This document shows positions 1 through 8,926 of a stretch of DNA of 64,000 nt, one piece after another. The notes under the pieces were generated by a model. The model searched no databases and was not told where the DNA came from. It was given only the letters and a program-made list of their open reading frames with translations. The first letter of the stretch is position 1. Each line of letters starts with the position of its first letter. A program made the position numbers and the translations under genes. Source of the stretch: an uncultured Algibacter sp. (GTDB lineage Bacteria; Bacteroidota; Bacteroidia; Flavobacteriales; Flavobacteriaceae); contig CANMQH010000006.1 of NCBI GenBank assembly GCA_947499935.1, positions 141,754 through 205,753 on the forward strand, written 5' to 3'.

Positions 1-20
1 CTTTACTAAAAAGCTTAAAT

Positions 21-1448
21 ATGATTCGCCCTCAATCAATACGCTCCTTTTTATCCCTTATTATTTTTTTCAACACAGTTCTTATAGGTTTTTCACAAAA
101 TATAGAACTCCAAAATTTTGCTTCTGACTTTACTGATATTGTAGAAATAACCAATGCAGGAGACTCAAGACTCTTTGTTGTTGAGCAAGCTGGTGTTATT
201 AAAATATTAAATAACGACGGTAGTGTAAATGCTACACCGTTTTTAGATATAACAAGCCTAGTACGCTCAGGTGGTGAAAATGGATTATTAGGATTGGCAT
301 TTCCTTCAGATTATGCAACTACTGGACGTTTTTACGTAAATTACACGGATAACTCTAGTTCTAATACAAATACAATAATAGCAAGATATACGGTTGATCT
401 TGTTAACAGTCCAAATGTTGCTAACCCTACAGGAACTATACTGCTGTCTTATAATCAACCCTTTAGTAATCATAACGGTGGAAAAATAGCATTTGGCCCA
501 GATAACTTATTGTACATCTCATCTGGAGATGGTGGTAGTGGTGGCGACCCTGGAGATAGAGCGCAAAATCCAAATACGCTATTAGGCAAGCTTTTACGTA
601 TTGATGTTAGCGGAGCTAGTTATAGTATACCCCCAACAAATCCATTTTCAAATTCCTCCAATCGCACTAACGACCCAAGACCTGAAATTTATGCCATAGG
701 CTTAAGAAATGCTTGGAAATTTTCGTTTGATAAAACCGATGGCGATTTATGGATTGCAGATGTAGGTCAGTTACTCATAGAGGAAATTAATAAAGTAGAC
801 GGAGCTGGAACACCTGGAGATAATTATGGTTGGAGGTGCTTTGAGGGTAGTATGAGTTTTAACTCCAGTGGAAACTGTCCTCCTGGAGGCATAAATAATA
901 CTATTGCACCAGTAGCTGAATATGACCACTCTGGTGGAAAATGTTCCATTACTGGCGGATATATATACCGAGGAACTTCAAACATTGATTTTGTGGGCAA
1001 ATACTTTTTTGCAGACTTATGCTCACAAGAAATTGGAATACTAACAGATACAGGTTCTGGTTGGTCTATGACTTTACAAACACCAAATATTGCAGAAGGT
1101 TGGAGAACTTTTGGAGAAGATAATAATGGCGAACTTTATATAGCAGGAAAACGAACAGTCTATAAATTAAGCGATAGCAGTTTGAGTGTTACAGATATTA
1201 ATAACATTGCGTTTAAATTGTATCCCAATCCTGCAAAAAACGACTTAAATATTAAGTTAACAAACAGTTTTAGCAATATTGACAAAATAACAATTACTAA
1301 CATTCAAGGTCAACGCATCAATGTTATCAAAACTCCAAATAAACAAAATATTAACATTAAAACCTCTACCTATTCTAGTGGATTATACTTTGTAGAAGTT
1401 AAAGGAAATAACAATGTTAAAGCTATTAAAAAATTAATTATAGACTAA
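21..1448 (+). CDS. Secreted PQQ-type glucose/sorbosone dehydrogenase with T9SS sorting domain
   Basis: This is a 475-residue protein of the glucose/sorbosone dehydrogenase (soluble aldose dehydrogenase, YliI-like) beta-propeller family, which oxidises aldoses with PQQ. An N-terminal signal peptide (about residues 1-25, ending at GFSQ) is followed by the propeller. The propeller contains the HNGGKIAFGPD and YISSGDGGSGGD motifs and a later DNYGWRCFEG segment. The last ~75 residues are a type A T9SS sorting domain, starting near KLYPNPAKNDL and ending in KKLIID, so the enzyme is expected to be secreted or held on the cell surface. The next gene starts at the base directly after the stop codon, so the two are probably co-transcribed. 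The substrate cannot be read from the sequence. Confidence 0.85.
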   Translation: MIRPQSIRSFLSLIIFFNTVLIGFSQNIELQNFASDFTDIVEITNAGDSRLFVVEQAGVIKILNNDGSVNATPFLDITSLVRSGGENGLLGLAFPSDYATTGRFYVNYTDNSSSNTNTIIARYTVDLVNSPNVANPTGTILLSYNQPFSNHNGGKIAFGPDNLLYISSGDGGSGGDPGDRAQNPNTLLGKLLRIDVSGASYSIPPTNPFSNSSNRTNDPRPEIYAIGLRNAWKFSFDKTDGDLWIADVGQLLIEEINKVDGAGTPGDNYGWRCFEGSMSFNSSGNCPPGGINNTIAPVAEYDHSGGKCSITGGYIYRGTSNIDFVGKYFFADLCSQEIGILTDTGSGWSMTLQTPNIAEGWRTFGEDNNGELYIAGKRTVYKLSDSSLSVTDINNIAFKLYPNPAKNDLNIKLTNSFSNIDKITITNIQGQRINVIKTPNKQNINIKTSTYSSGLYFVEVKGNNNVKAIKKLIID

Positions 1449-2165
1449 ATGACTAACAAAATTGGCAGCTTATATCTTATCCCAACAACACTTGGTGATA
1501 ATAACCCTTTAGACGTTCTCCCTATCACAGTAAAAAACAACATTGACAAAATTGATATTTTCATTGTTGAAAACGAAAAAGCTGCCAGACGTTTTATTAA
1601 GCGTATAAGCCCAGATAAACCTCAACCTTCTCTTAAATTATTTTCATTAAATAAATTTACTGATGAAAATGAAATACCAAGTTTTTTAGAACCCTGCTTA
1701 AAAGGCATTAATGTTGGTCTTTTATCTGATGCTGGTTGTCCGGGTGTTGCAGACCCCGGTGCTGATGTTGTTAAAATTGCTCATACTAAGCATATAAAAG
1801 TGATTCCTTTGGTTGGGCCTTCATCTATATTAATGGCCATGATGAGTTCTGGAATGAATGGACAAAGTTTTGCTTTTAATGGTTACTTACCTATTGACAA
1901 AGCTGAGCGTAAAGCAGAAATTAAACGCTTAGAACGACTTTCGTTTGAGTATAACCAATCGCAGCTTTTTATAGAAACGCCGTATCGTAATAATAAAATG
2001 CTTGAAGACTTACACCATACTTTAGAAAACAATACCGACATATGCGTGGCATGCGATATTACGCTTCCTTCTGAGTTTATTAAAACATTAACGGCTAATG
2101 CTTGGAAAAAAAATAAGGTAGACCTACATAAGAGACCTACCATATTTATTATTCATAAAAGTTAA
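1449..2165 (+). CDS. SAM-dependent tetrapyrrole-methylase family protein, RsmI-like
   Basis: This 238-residue protein has the fold signature of the SAM-dependent tetrapyrrole methylase superfamily closest to RsmI, the 16S rRNA ribose methyltransferase. It opens with GSLYLIPTTLGD, carries the loop LLSDAGCPGVADPGAD that binds SAM in this family, and then has VPLVGPSSILMAMMSSG. It is shorter than E. coli RsmI (286 residues), and flavobacteria commonly carry such a short paralogue, so its exact RNA target is uncertain. The ATG follows the upstream stop codon with no gap, which suggests translational coupling. Confidence 0.8.
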   Translation: MTNKIGSLYLIPTTLGDNNPLDVLPITVKNNIDKIDIFIVENEKAARRFIKRISPDKPQPSLKLFSLNKFTDENEIPSFLEPCLKGINVGLLSDAGCPGVADPGADVVKIAHTKHIKVIPLVGPSSILMAMMSSGMNGQSFAFNGYLPIDKAERKAEIKRLERLSFEYNQSQLFIETPYRNNKMLEDLHHTLENNTDICVACDITLPSEFIKTLTANAWKKNKVDLHKRPTIFIIHKS

Positions 2166-2221
2166 AACTTTTATTTATTCAATATATTTAGAGATAATAG
2201 CATATCCAATTACTAAAAAAA

Positions 2222-2881
2222 CTATAGTGCTTTAGCAGTTTTATTTGGTTTTAAAGTTGAGGTATCGTATCCAGAAAAGCGCTTCATATAACTATACACT
2301 GTAGTACCATAGCCATCTGTAAAATTATCAATACCATAACTCCTTAAATATTTTTTCACACTACCAGGCCCTGCTAAGTGAGCTGCTGCTAAAATACCAG
2401 ATTCAGTAACTATAATACCATTAATACGTTTCCCTACAAAATTTTTAATATCACGTCTTAAAATCCATTTATTTCGAGCCGTATTAGCTAAGAATGCTTT
2501 TTCTTGTAGCCTTGGATTTTTCAAGAAACCATCTGTATTATCTATACCTATCATTCTTAAAGTTTCTGCTCCAAATTGATATTTACCTAAATAACCATAC
2601 GTGTTTACCGAAAAATAGTTTCCACCAGATTCCTTAAAGGCTAAAGCTTCTTTAAAACCTGCAAACGATTTTCCTAAAAATGGCGAATACGTGTAATTTT
2701 TAGAGCTAGATTCTAAAACATCATTATTTATATTTGGTACATCATTTACAGTGTAATGTAAATCTAATCCTTTAGTAGAATATTTTCTCATATTCAAACT
2801 TTGGTTAGCTTGAAACGAAAGATGTAATAATATACATATTGTAAGTGTCATTATAGAAATACCTGCAATATTCTTTATCAT
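2222..2881 (-). CDS. Lysozyme-fold peptidoglycan-active protein
   Basis: This 219-residue protein has one N-terminal membrane or signal segment (residues 5-24). Its later half resembles lysozyme-fold transglycosylase domains. The segment ALAFKESGGNY puts a candidate catalytic Glu at residue 84, and GYLGKYQFGAETL and AAAHLAGPGSVKKYL are typical of this fold. It probably acts on peptidoglycan in the periplasm. It converges on the RsmI-like gene, with only 56 bases between them and no clear hairpin there. Substrate and activity are inferred from motif resemblance only. Confidence 0.65.
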   Translation of the reverse strand: MIKNIAGISIMTLTICILLHLSFQANQSLNMRKYSTKGLDLHYTVNDVPNINNDVLESSSKNYTYSPFLGKSFAGFKEALAFKESGGNYFSVNTYGYLGKYQFGAETLRMIGIDNTDGFLKNPRLQEKAFLANTARNKWILRRDIKNFVGKRINGIIVTESGILAAAHLAGPGSVKKYLRSYGIDNFTDGYGTTVYSYMKRFSGYDTSTLKPNKTAKAL

Positions 2882-2993
2882 AAACTTTAAACTTTTTTAG
2901 TCTATTTTAACATAAAATAAACCTTCAAATTTTCAGCGTGCAAAATTAAGCCTTTTTATAAAAACTTCAAAATTATTCGTTGATGTGCAATTT

Positions 2994-3902
2994 TTAGTTG
3001 TAGAATGGATGAAATACACTTCCGTTTTTACTAATTTCGAGAGCTGGAAATGGTATTTTCAACATGTTAAATACATCGAAAATCGTTCTTAAAAACCTTG
3101 AGTTCGTTTTAATAGCACTAAGATTTAAATCTAAGCTTAAATAATATTGTCTATAACGCTGATCTCTCGTTAGTGACTGATTATCAAAACCTTTGTTTCC
3201 TGTAAGCATTCCATCACCTCCATATCCAACAGCAACATTTAACCATTTTGGGATTTTACTATCCTTAAAAAAGGCATGTAAATTAATGCTAAGCCAATAG
3301 GTTTGTCCGTTGTAATCCTTTAGGACTTGTTCTATATACGATTCGCCAAGCTTATCTGGCCTTTGTCTTGCATATTTTGTTTGATGAAAAGAATATTTTA
3401 GGGCTATACGTTGCTCTTTCCAAAGTAATTCTTGTCCAACATACAAGCCAGTACCTGCGCCGTTAGCCAAAATATCGCCCCAAGAAAAACCCCAGGCTTT
3501 AGAATACCCATCAAGAACTTCTATGGTTGTTAAGAAGCCAAAACCTAAAGTAGCACCATATATTAATTGGTCTTTTTTACTAACCCCACTCCAATTTAAT
3601 AATTGTGCGCCATGCTTTCCTAATTGATATGATGAAAATACATGGCCTAACTTATCCATTTGTAACCACTCATTATTATCATTTATGGTTTGGAATTTAG
3701 AACGCTCAAAATCAGCATACCATAATTGGTTTAATCCAATGAGTGCTACACTAGCTAAAGCGCCTTCTGTTATAGCAACGGCATTTCTTCTGGGTTTATT
3801 TAACGTATCACTTGGTGTTAAAAACAATGCTGTTTTAGATTGTGCTAACGACAACGTGGGGATAAAAACTAAGAGTATAATATGTTTAAGTAGTACACGC
3901 AC
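2994..3902 (-). CDS. DUF2279 family periplasmic/outer-membrane protein
   Basis: This 302-residue protein has a signal peptide ending near SLAQ. Its body matches the YfiM/DUF2279 type: a helical segment with DKLGHVFSSYQLG, a glycine-rich YGATLGFGFLTTIEVLDGYSKAWGFSWGD stretch in which the D, E and H/W residues recur, and a beta-rich C-terminus. Its molecular role is unknown. The start codon is GTG, and its G is shared with the last base of the mltG stop (TAGTG), so translation is probably coupled to mltG. It is the last gene of the dapF-GNAT-mltG-DUF2279 operon. Confidence 0.75.
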   Translation of the reverse strand: MRVLLKHIILLVFIPTLSLAQSKTALFLTPSDTLNKPRRNAVAITEGALASVALIGLNQLWYADFERSKFQTINDNNEWLQMDKLGHVFSSYQLGKHGAQLLNWSGVSKKDQLIYGATLGFGFLTTIEVLDGYSKAWGFSWGDILANGAGTGLYVGQELLWKEQRIALKYSFHQTKYARQRPDKLGESYIEQVLKDYNGQTYWLSINLHAFFKDSKIPKWLNVAVGYGGDGMLTGNKGFDNQSLTRDQRYRQYYLSLDLNLSAIKTNSRFLRTIFDVFNMLKIPFPALEISKNGSVFHPFYN

Positions 3903-4945
3903 TATCTATTAATGCCTTGAGATGATAAATAATGTTGATACTCCCGTGCATTTATATTATGCTGAGTCAATGTTTTAGCAAATTTATGAAACCCTAAACG
4001 TTTTGCATTTGCTGCAAAATATAAATAGCTATGCTTTTCGTAATTAAGTACTGCATCAATGGCTGAAATGTCGGGCATAGCAATGAGACCTGGTGGTAAA
4101 CCTAAATTCATATACGTATTGTATGGAGAATCTATTGTTTTATGTACATTTAAAACCCGCTTAATAATGGTGTTTTTATATTTTGGTAGTTGGTATGCCG
4201 CAAACTTTAAAGTAGGATCAGCTTGTAATGGCATACCTATTCGTATTCTATTTAAATAAACTCCAGCGATACGTGGTTGTTCACTAGCTTGTTTAGATTC
4301 TTCATGCACAATAGATGCTAAAGCTATAACTTGATTTTGGTCTAAATTAATAGTTTTGGCCTTTTTAAGTCGCTCTGCGGTCCAAAAACGTTTATATTCT
4401 TCAAGCATTCTTGCCCTAAAATCCTCAGCAGATAAATTCCAATATAAGTTATAACTATTAGGTATATACATGCCTAAAGCTGTAGCTTTATTAAAACCAT
4501 GTTTTAATAAAAACGAATCGTCTTTCATAGCTTCTAGCAAGGCTATACTATCGGCTTCAATCTCTTTTGAAATCCTACCAGCCAATTTCTCTAATGTAGG
4601 TTGATTATTAAAAGACACTTTAATAGCCATATTACCAATTCTTATAGAATTAATAATATCGTTATTGCTCATCCCCTTCTTTATGGCATACCTACCTGCT
4701 TTTATATTGCTAACATATTTTTTTTGTTCTGCTACATCATCAAAAGATTCTATATCTTCTAACAACGGTTCTAGCTGTTCTCTAACATCTTTATAACTTG
4801 CGTTTGAAGGAATGTAAACATAGGCCTTATCATTATTAAAAGCCGTATTAGGTTTTAACATCGCTTTATAAACAAAGTTTGCAAAAAATGCGGCTACCAC
4901 TAAGCCGATAACTACAATAGCAAGAAGAATTTTTTTTATATACAT
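3902..4945 (-). CDS. mltG: Endolytic murein transglycosylase MltG
   Basis: MltG (YceG-like) cleaves nascent peptidoglycan strands next to the membrane and sets glycan length. The 347-residue protein has one N-terminal transmembrane helix (about residues 5-24), then a LysM-like region. The catalytic domain contains the ASIVHEESKQASEQPRIAGVYLNR segment with the candidate catalytic Glu. It also has LQADPTLKFA and the C-terminal SPYNTYMNLGLPPGLIAMPD motif, all hallmarks of the family. Its start codon lies immediately after the stop of the upstream GNAT gene. Confidence 0.93.
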   Translation of the reverse strand: MYIKKILLAIVVIGLVVAAFFANFVYKAMLKPNTAFNNDKAYVYIPSNASYKDVREQLEPLLEDIESFDDVAEQKKYVSNIKAGRYAIKKGMSNNDIINSIRIGNMAIKVSFNNQPTLEKLAGRISKEIEADSIALLEAMKDDSFLLKHGFNKATALGMYIPNSYNLYWNLSAEDFRARMLEEYKRFWTAERLKKAKTINLDQNQVIALASIVHEESKQASEQPRIAGVYLNRIRIGMPLQADPTLKFAAYQLPKYKNTIIKRVLNVHKTIDSPYNTYMNLGLPPGLIAMPDISAIDAVLNYEKHSYLYFAANAKRLGFHKFAKTLTQHNINAREYQHYLSSQGINR

Positions 4946-5470
4946 TTAATTATTTATAAGCTGAAACACATATTCGTTTTTATAAGAACCATTAACAAGA
5001 TTCCAATCTTTTTTAAGCCCTATGGGTTTAAATCCGTAATTTTTAAAAAGTGATATACTAACGCTATTATCTTCCGATATATTACAATATAACTGGTGTA
5101 AACCTAAATGAGAAAACGCATAATCAATTAATAACTGTAAAGCTTCCTTACCATAACCTTGTAATCTATGATCTGTTTCTTTTACCAAAATGCCTACGCC
5201 AGCTCTTTTATTTTTAAAATCGAAATCAAATAAATCTATCATACCAAGCGCTACTTGATTGTAATTAGAAATAACCAAACGCAATTGTTTGGCTTCATAA
5301 ATATCTTTGTGCGCGTTCTCTAAATATTGTTTTATTAAAAACTTAGAATACGGTGTTTGGGTATTGCTTATTTCCCAAATAGATTCGTCGTTTTCAATAG
5401 TGTGAACAAATTCTAAATCTTCTGGCTCTAATGCTCTTAGATATATATGTTCGCCTTTTAAAGTTATCAT
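4946..5470 (-). CDS. GNAT-family N-acetyltransferase (RimJ/RimL or SpeG type)
   Basis: This 174-residue acetyl-CoA-dependent N-acetyltransferase opens with the RimL-type LRALEPEDLEFVHTIEND. Its acetyl-CoA-binding pyrophosphate loop is HRLQGYGKEALQLLIDYAF, followed by the NSVSISLFKNYGFKPIGLKK motif. The acceptor is unknown; a small molecule such as a polyamine, or a protein N-terminus, would be typical. It overlaps the end of dapF by four bases (ATGA) and abuts mltG, so it is an internal member of a tight operon. Confidence 0.82.
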   Translation of the reverse strand: MITLKGEHIYLRALEPEDLEFVHTIENDESIWEISNTQTPYSKFLIKQYLENAHKDIYEAKQLRLVISNYNQVALGMIDLFDFDFKNKRAGVGILVKETDHRLQGYGKEALQLLIDYAFSHLGLHQLYCNISEDNSVSISLFKNYGFKPIGLKKDWNLVNGSYKNEYVFQLINN

Positions 5471-6243
5471 ATCTTACCTTCAAAAACATATGTTGCGGGC
5501 CCTATGAGCCAAATGTTTTTATAAACATTATTATCGACATCAAAACTGACTTGTAACTTGCCACCTTCTACCTGTAACATAACATGGTTTTTCTTTGTTT
5601 CGCCTGTATTATGCATTGCTACTGCCACGGCTGTAACACCTGTACCGCATGACAAGGTTTCATCTTCTACACCACGCTCGTAAGTACGTACTCTAAAGGT
5701 ATCGTCTGTAAGCTTTTTTACGAAATTAACATTAGTTCCTTCGTTATTATAAGGTACGCCATAACGTATTTTTGCACCCTTATTTTTTATATCAAAATAT
5801 TCTATTTGATCTTCATGTTGAACATGATGCGGAGACCCTGTATTTAAAAACATATGACTATCATGATTTTCTACCGTATCAACATCTTGCATTTGCAATT
5901 TTATAATATCGTTAGACTCTATTGTAGCATGATGAATACCATCAACGGCTTCAAAAACAGCTTTGGTACTAACAATACCTAATTGTTTAGCAAAAGCAAC
6001 CAAGCAACGGCCACCATTACCACACATGGTACTCTCATTACCATCAGCATTATAATACACCATTTTAAAATCTAATTCCAGATGATTTTCTAATAAAATA
6101 AGACCATCTGCGCCTACACCAAAACGTCTGTCACATAAAAATGCTATACGTTTGGTATCTTTTTTGTTGAAGGAAAGTTGACGATTATCAATCATCACAA
6201 AATCGTTTCCTGTGCCTTGGTATTTGTAAAAAGTTTGTTGCAT
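5467..6243 (-). CDS. dapF: Diaminopimelate epimerase
   Basis: DapF interconverts LL- and meso-diaminopimelate in lysine and peptidoglycan synthesis. The 258-residue protein carries both catalytic cysteines in their family contexts: C74 in MCGNGGRC and C199 in LSCGTGVTA. It also has the N-terminal KYQGTGNDFVMIDNR motif. It is the first gene of the four-gene minus-strand operon that continues with a GNAT enzyme, mltG and DUF2279. A TATCTTTG box on the minus strand (6252-6259) would place transcription start almost at the ATG. Confidence 0.97.
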   Translation of the reverse strand: MQQTFYKYQGTGNDFVMIDNRQLSFNKKDTKRIAFLCDRRFGVGADGLILLENHLELDFKMVYYNADGNESTMCGNGGRCLVAFAKQLGIVSTKAVFEAVDGIHHATIESNDIIKLQMQDVDTVENHDSHMFLNTGSPHHVQHEDQIEYFDIKNKGAKIRYGVPYNNEGTNVNFVKKLTDDTFRVRTYERGVEDETLSCGTGVTAVAVAMHNTGETKKNHVMLQVEGGKLQVSFDVDNNVYKNIWLIGPATYVFEGKI

Positions 6244-6251
6244 AATAAAAA

Positions 6252-6259
6252 CAAAGATA
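6252..6259 (-). promoter_or_regulatory. Possible flavobacterial -7 box for the dapF operon
   Basis: On the minus strand the bases read TATCTTTG, which fits the Bacteroidota -7 consensus TAnnTTTG. It sits 9-16 bases before the dapF ATG, so the transcript would be nearly leaderless. No convincing -33 TTG was found at the expected distance. Confidence 0.4.
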
Positions 6260-6552
6260 AAGAAGTGATTTAAACTTTTTAAGGCTTACTCATAATTTTG
6301 ATTTGTAAGTGTCTCTCATAATAATTAAGGATTTAAAAATCAACTAATTTGATAGCTATAAATATCAATAATTTATGTTTTACAAAATTGATAAACGAAG
6401 TGTTTTTTGTTTTAATTGAAGTTTTAACTTATAAAAAAATTCAGCTACATTTGTTTGATATTGAATATGAAATATTGAAGTAATTTTTATTTATAAAATG
6501 AATAAGCACCTTTAAATCAAATTTTTGAAAAAAAATTTATACAATAATCTAA

Positions 6553-6984
6553 CAACCAAAAAAGTCAATTTTTTTTGAATCCAACAACTTTTCAATAAAA
6601 TTTAGACGAAACTGGAGACAACTAAGAAAAATTAGAAATAAAAACGTTGCAGATTTTATTAATCTAAAAAATGATATCGGAATTTTACAAATAAGTTCAT
6701 TCCATCATTCTGATAAAAATTACGTCTTTAACCTAAACAAATCGACATTAGACATAGAACAAAACGGGTATAAAGCTGAAATTAAAAATATTTCTGAATA
6801 TCAATCTGCATTTTATGCTCTAAATTATATAAACGAAAAATTATATCAATTTCGTTTTGAAATTAGTTACAAAAATAAACGACTATTCATTACCCTCACT
6901 TTTGATAATATTAACGAAAGAGTAATTGAGGAAAATTATAATGAAATAGTTAAAATATTAAACACTATAAAATTCAAAGAATAA
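6553..6984 (+). pseudogene. Reading frame without a start codon, probable gene remnant
   Basis: A plus-strand frame stays open from the stop at 6550-6552 to a TAA at 6982-6984 (143 codons) and contains no ATG, GTG or TTG codon. The translation looks protein-like, with NNFSIKFRRNW near the start, then GILQISSFHHSDKNYVF and a C-terminal EENYNEIVKILNTIKF. That layout resembles small uncharacterised flavobacterial proteins of about 130-140 residues. A promoter-like TACATTTG lies about 100 bases upstream. The only nearby ATG (6498) is in another frame and reaches a stop after five codons. I read it as a gene that has lost its 5' end to a frameshift or point mutations. An unusual start codon (an ATT at 6568) or a sequencing error is also possible. 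Confidence 0.5.
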
Positions 6985-7206
6985 AAAGCCCAATGCAACA
7001 AATGCTAAAACCATTTCGTATTTGAAATTACTGTAAAATAAAATGATGATTTTTTTCTTTATACGAAATAGAAAAATAAAGCATATCCTTAGTTACGGTT
7101 TCTTTTTATGTTGAAGTAGAAAGGGAAAAAGGGCGTTTTATTACGGTTATTTCAATGCGAAAATGGTATGAAAATAATTACTTAGTTTTTGATAACCAAA
7201 AACCCA

Positions 7207-7258
7207 GCGTTAGGGATTGCAGTGTAAAGCCCGACGCCGACCAAAGGAGGCGTAACGC
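7207..7258. other. Structured G+C-rich intergenic element
   Basis: Two nested inverted repeats can be drawn: an outer GCGTT (7207-7211) with AACGC (7254-7258), and an inner ACGCC (7234-7238) with GGCGT (7249-7253). The segment is clearly richer in G+C than its surroundings. From memory, similar segments opening with GCGTTAGGGATTG recur between genes in flavobacteria, which suggests an intergenic repeat or structured RNA. That comparison could not be run here. Confidence 0.4.
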
Positions 7259-7367
7259 CCAAAGAAATATTTAACTCTTTTTTGATTGTTAAATCATCGT
7301 TAAAGTTGATTTATTAATTCAATAAATATTTAATTTTAATCGTTAATAAAACTTAAACTGAAAAATT

Positions 7368-8777
7368 ATGAAGAAGATTTTAACATTAGTATTGGTTTCA
7401 GCATTAGGTGGTGTTTTTACCTTAGGTGCTTATAAACTATTTCTAGAAAATGACAAACCTGTTGTTGTGGCTTCGGCAGATTCTAAACCTAGTTTTTTAC
7501 CTACTGCAAATGCTAATTCGTTTTTAAATGCGGCAGAAAATACTGATTTTTCTAAAGCAGCAGAAAATACTGTACATGCTGTTGTACACGTAAAAAATGT
7601 AACATTAAGTTCTGGACAATATTCTCTACAAGATTTATTTTCTGGTAGAAGCTCACAGCGCGCTCAATTAGGCACAGGCTCTGGCGTTATTATTAATGCT
7701 GATGGTTATATTATTACAAACAACCACGTTATTAAAAATGCACACGAACTCTCGGTTACTTTAAACAATAACAAAACATATAAAGCAGAAATTATTGGCA
7801 CAGATCCAAAAACAGATATTGCATTGCTTAAAATTGAATCTGACGAAGATTTACCGTATGTAACCTTTGGAGATTCTGATACCACTAAAATTGGAGAATG
7901 GGTTTTAGCTGTGGGTAATCCTTTTAATTTAACATCTACCGTTACAGCTGGTATTATAAGTGCTAAATCTAGAGATTTAACAGGTAACAGTTCGCAATCG
8001 TTTTTACAAACCGATGCTGCCGTAAACCCAGGGAACTCTGGTGGTGCACTTGTAAACACAGATGGAGAGCTTATTGGCATTAACACAGCCATAACGTCTC
8101 AAACAGGGTCTTACGTTGGTTATTCCTTTGCAGTACCTAGTAATATTGCTCGCAAAGTTATTGAGGATATTATGGAATATGGTAATGTACAAAATGGCGT
8201 TTTAGGTATTCGAGGTGGAACTTTAAACACCTCTGTAGCCGAAGAAATGGGCGTAAACTACACCGAAGGTGTATTTGTTAGCGAAGTTACCAGAAACTCT
8301 GGTGCAGAAAAAGCGGGTATTAAAAGTGGTGATGTTATAAAGAAATTAGACAATATTGAAATTTCTAAATTTGAAGATTTAAGCGGTTATATTAAAGCTA
8401 AACGTCCTAATGATATTATTAATGTAGAAGTTCTTAGAGATAATACGTTAAAATCATTTATGGTAACGCTGACCAAAACCGAAGTTTTTGCTGTAAACTT
8501 TATGAAAATGGAATTACAGGATTTAACCGATACCTTTAAAGAAAAATATGATATTGACTATGGTGTTATGGTTAAAAATACCGAAAATCAATATTTATAC
8601 ACTAATTTAGGTATATCTGAAGGCTATATAATTACAGGAATAAATGATATGAAGATAAAAACCATAGATGATATTTCTAAATTAAAGGAGAAATATGATG
8701 GTGATATTTCTGAAAACATTAAAAAACTAGAATATATAAACACTAAAAAAGAAAGAAAAGAGGTTATCTTTAGATAG
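7368..8777 (+). CDS. htrA: HtrA/Do-family periplasmic serine protease
   Basis: This 469-residue protein is a periplasmic quality-control protease of the HtrA/DegP type. An N-terminal membrane or signal segment (residues 4-23) is followed by a chymotrypsin-fold domain with the full triad: H120 in TNNHV, D150 in KTDIALL and S224 in NPGNSGG. A PDZ domain (about residues 275-370, with NSGAEKAGIKSGDVI) comes next. A second, more divergent PDZ-like segment reaches the C-terminus. A strong terminator follows directly, so the gene is probably monocistronic. Confidence 0.94.
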   Translation: MKKILTLVLVSALGGVFTLGAYKLFLENDKPVVVASADSKPSFLPTANANSFLNAAENTDFSKAAENTVHAVVHVKNVTLSSGQYSLQDLFSGRSSQRAQLGTGSGVIINADGYIITNNHVIKNAHELSVTLNNNKTYKAEIIGTDPKTDIALLKIESDEDLPYVTFGDSDTTKIGEWVLAVGNPFNLTSTVTAGIISAKSRDLTGNSSQSFLQTDAAVNPGNSGGALVNTDGELIGINTAITSQTGSYVGYSFAVPSNIARKVIEDIMEYGNVQNGVLGIRGGTLNTSVAEEMGVNYTEGVFVSEVTRNSGAEKAGIKSGDVIKKLDNIEISKFEDLSGYIKAKRPNDIINVEVLRDNTLKSFMVTLTKTEVFAVNFMKMELQDLTDTFKEKYDIDYGVMVKNTENQYLYTNLGISEGYIITGINDMKIKTIDDISKLKEKYDGDISENIKKLEYINTKKERKEVIFR

Positions 8778-8804
8778 TCATTTTTTACTATAAATCCATT
8801 AGTA

Positions 8805-8847
8805 AATAAGCCCTTCAAAATCAGAAATTTTGAAGGGCTTATTTTTT
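8805..8847 (+). terminator. Rho-independent terminator after htrA
   Basis: This is a perfect 17-bp stem (8805-8821 with 8827-8843), with a five-base loop and a run of T on the 3' side. It lies 28 bases after the htrA stop codon. Confidence 0.9.
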
Positions 8848-8881
8848 ACACAAATACGCTACGAAAACGTTTGAAATATAG

Positions 8882-8889
8882 TATTTTTG
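8882..8889 (+). promoter_or_regulatory. Candidate -7 box for the GAPDH gene
   Basis: TATTTTTG matches the Bacteroidota -7 consensus TAnnTTTG and is followed by CCG. It lies 38 bases before the ATG at 8927. The -33 region is not convincing. Confidence 0.45.
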
Positions 8890-8926
8890 CCGAAATTTAT
8901 AAAACATAAACTAAATTATTTAAGTA

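Larger units (their letters stand above)
6244..7367. other. 1.1-kb intergenic region between dapF and htrA
   Basis: This stretch separates the minus-strand dapF operon from the plus-strand htrA gene. It contains a promoter-like TACATTTG (6446-6453, plus strand), a reading frame without a start codon (6553-6984), and a G+C-richer structured segment (7207-7258). The rest is very AT-rich, and no other gene, tRNA or repeat was seen in it. Confidence 0.6.
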
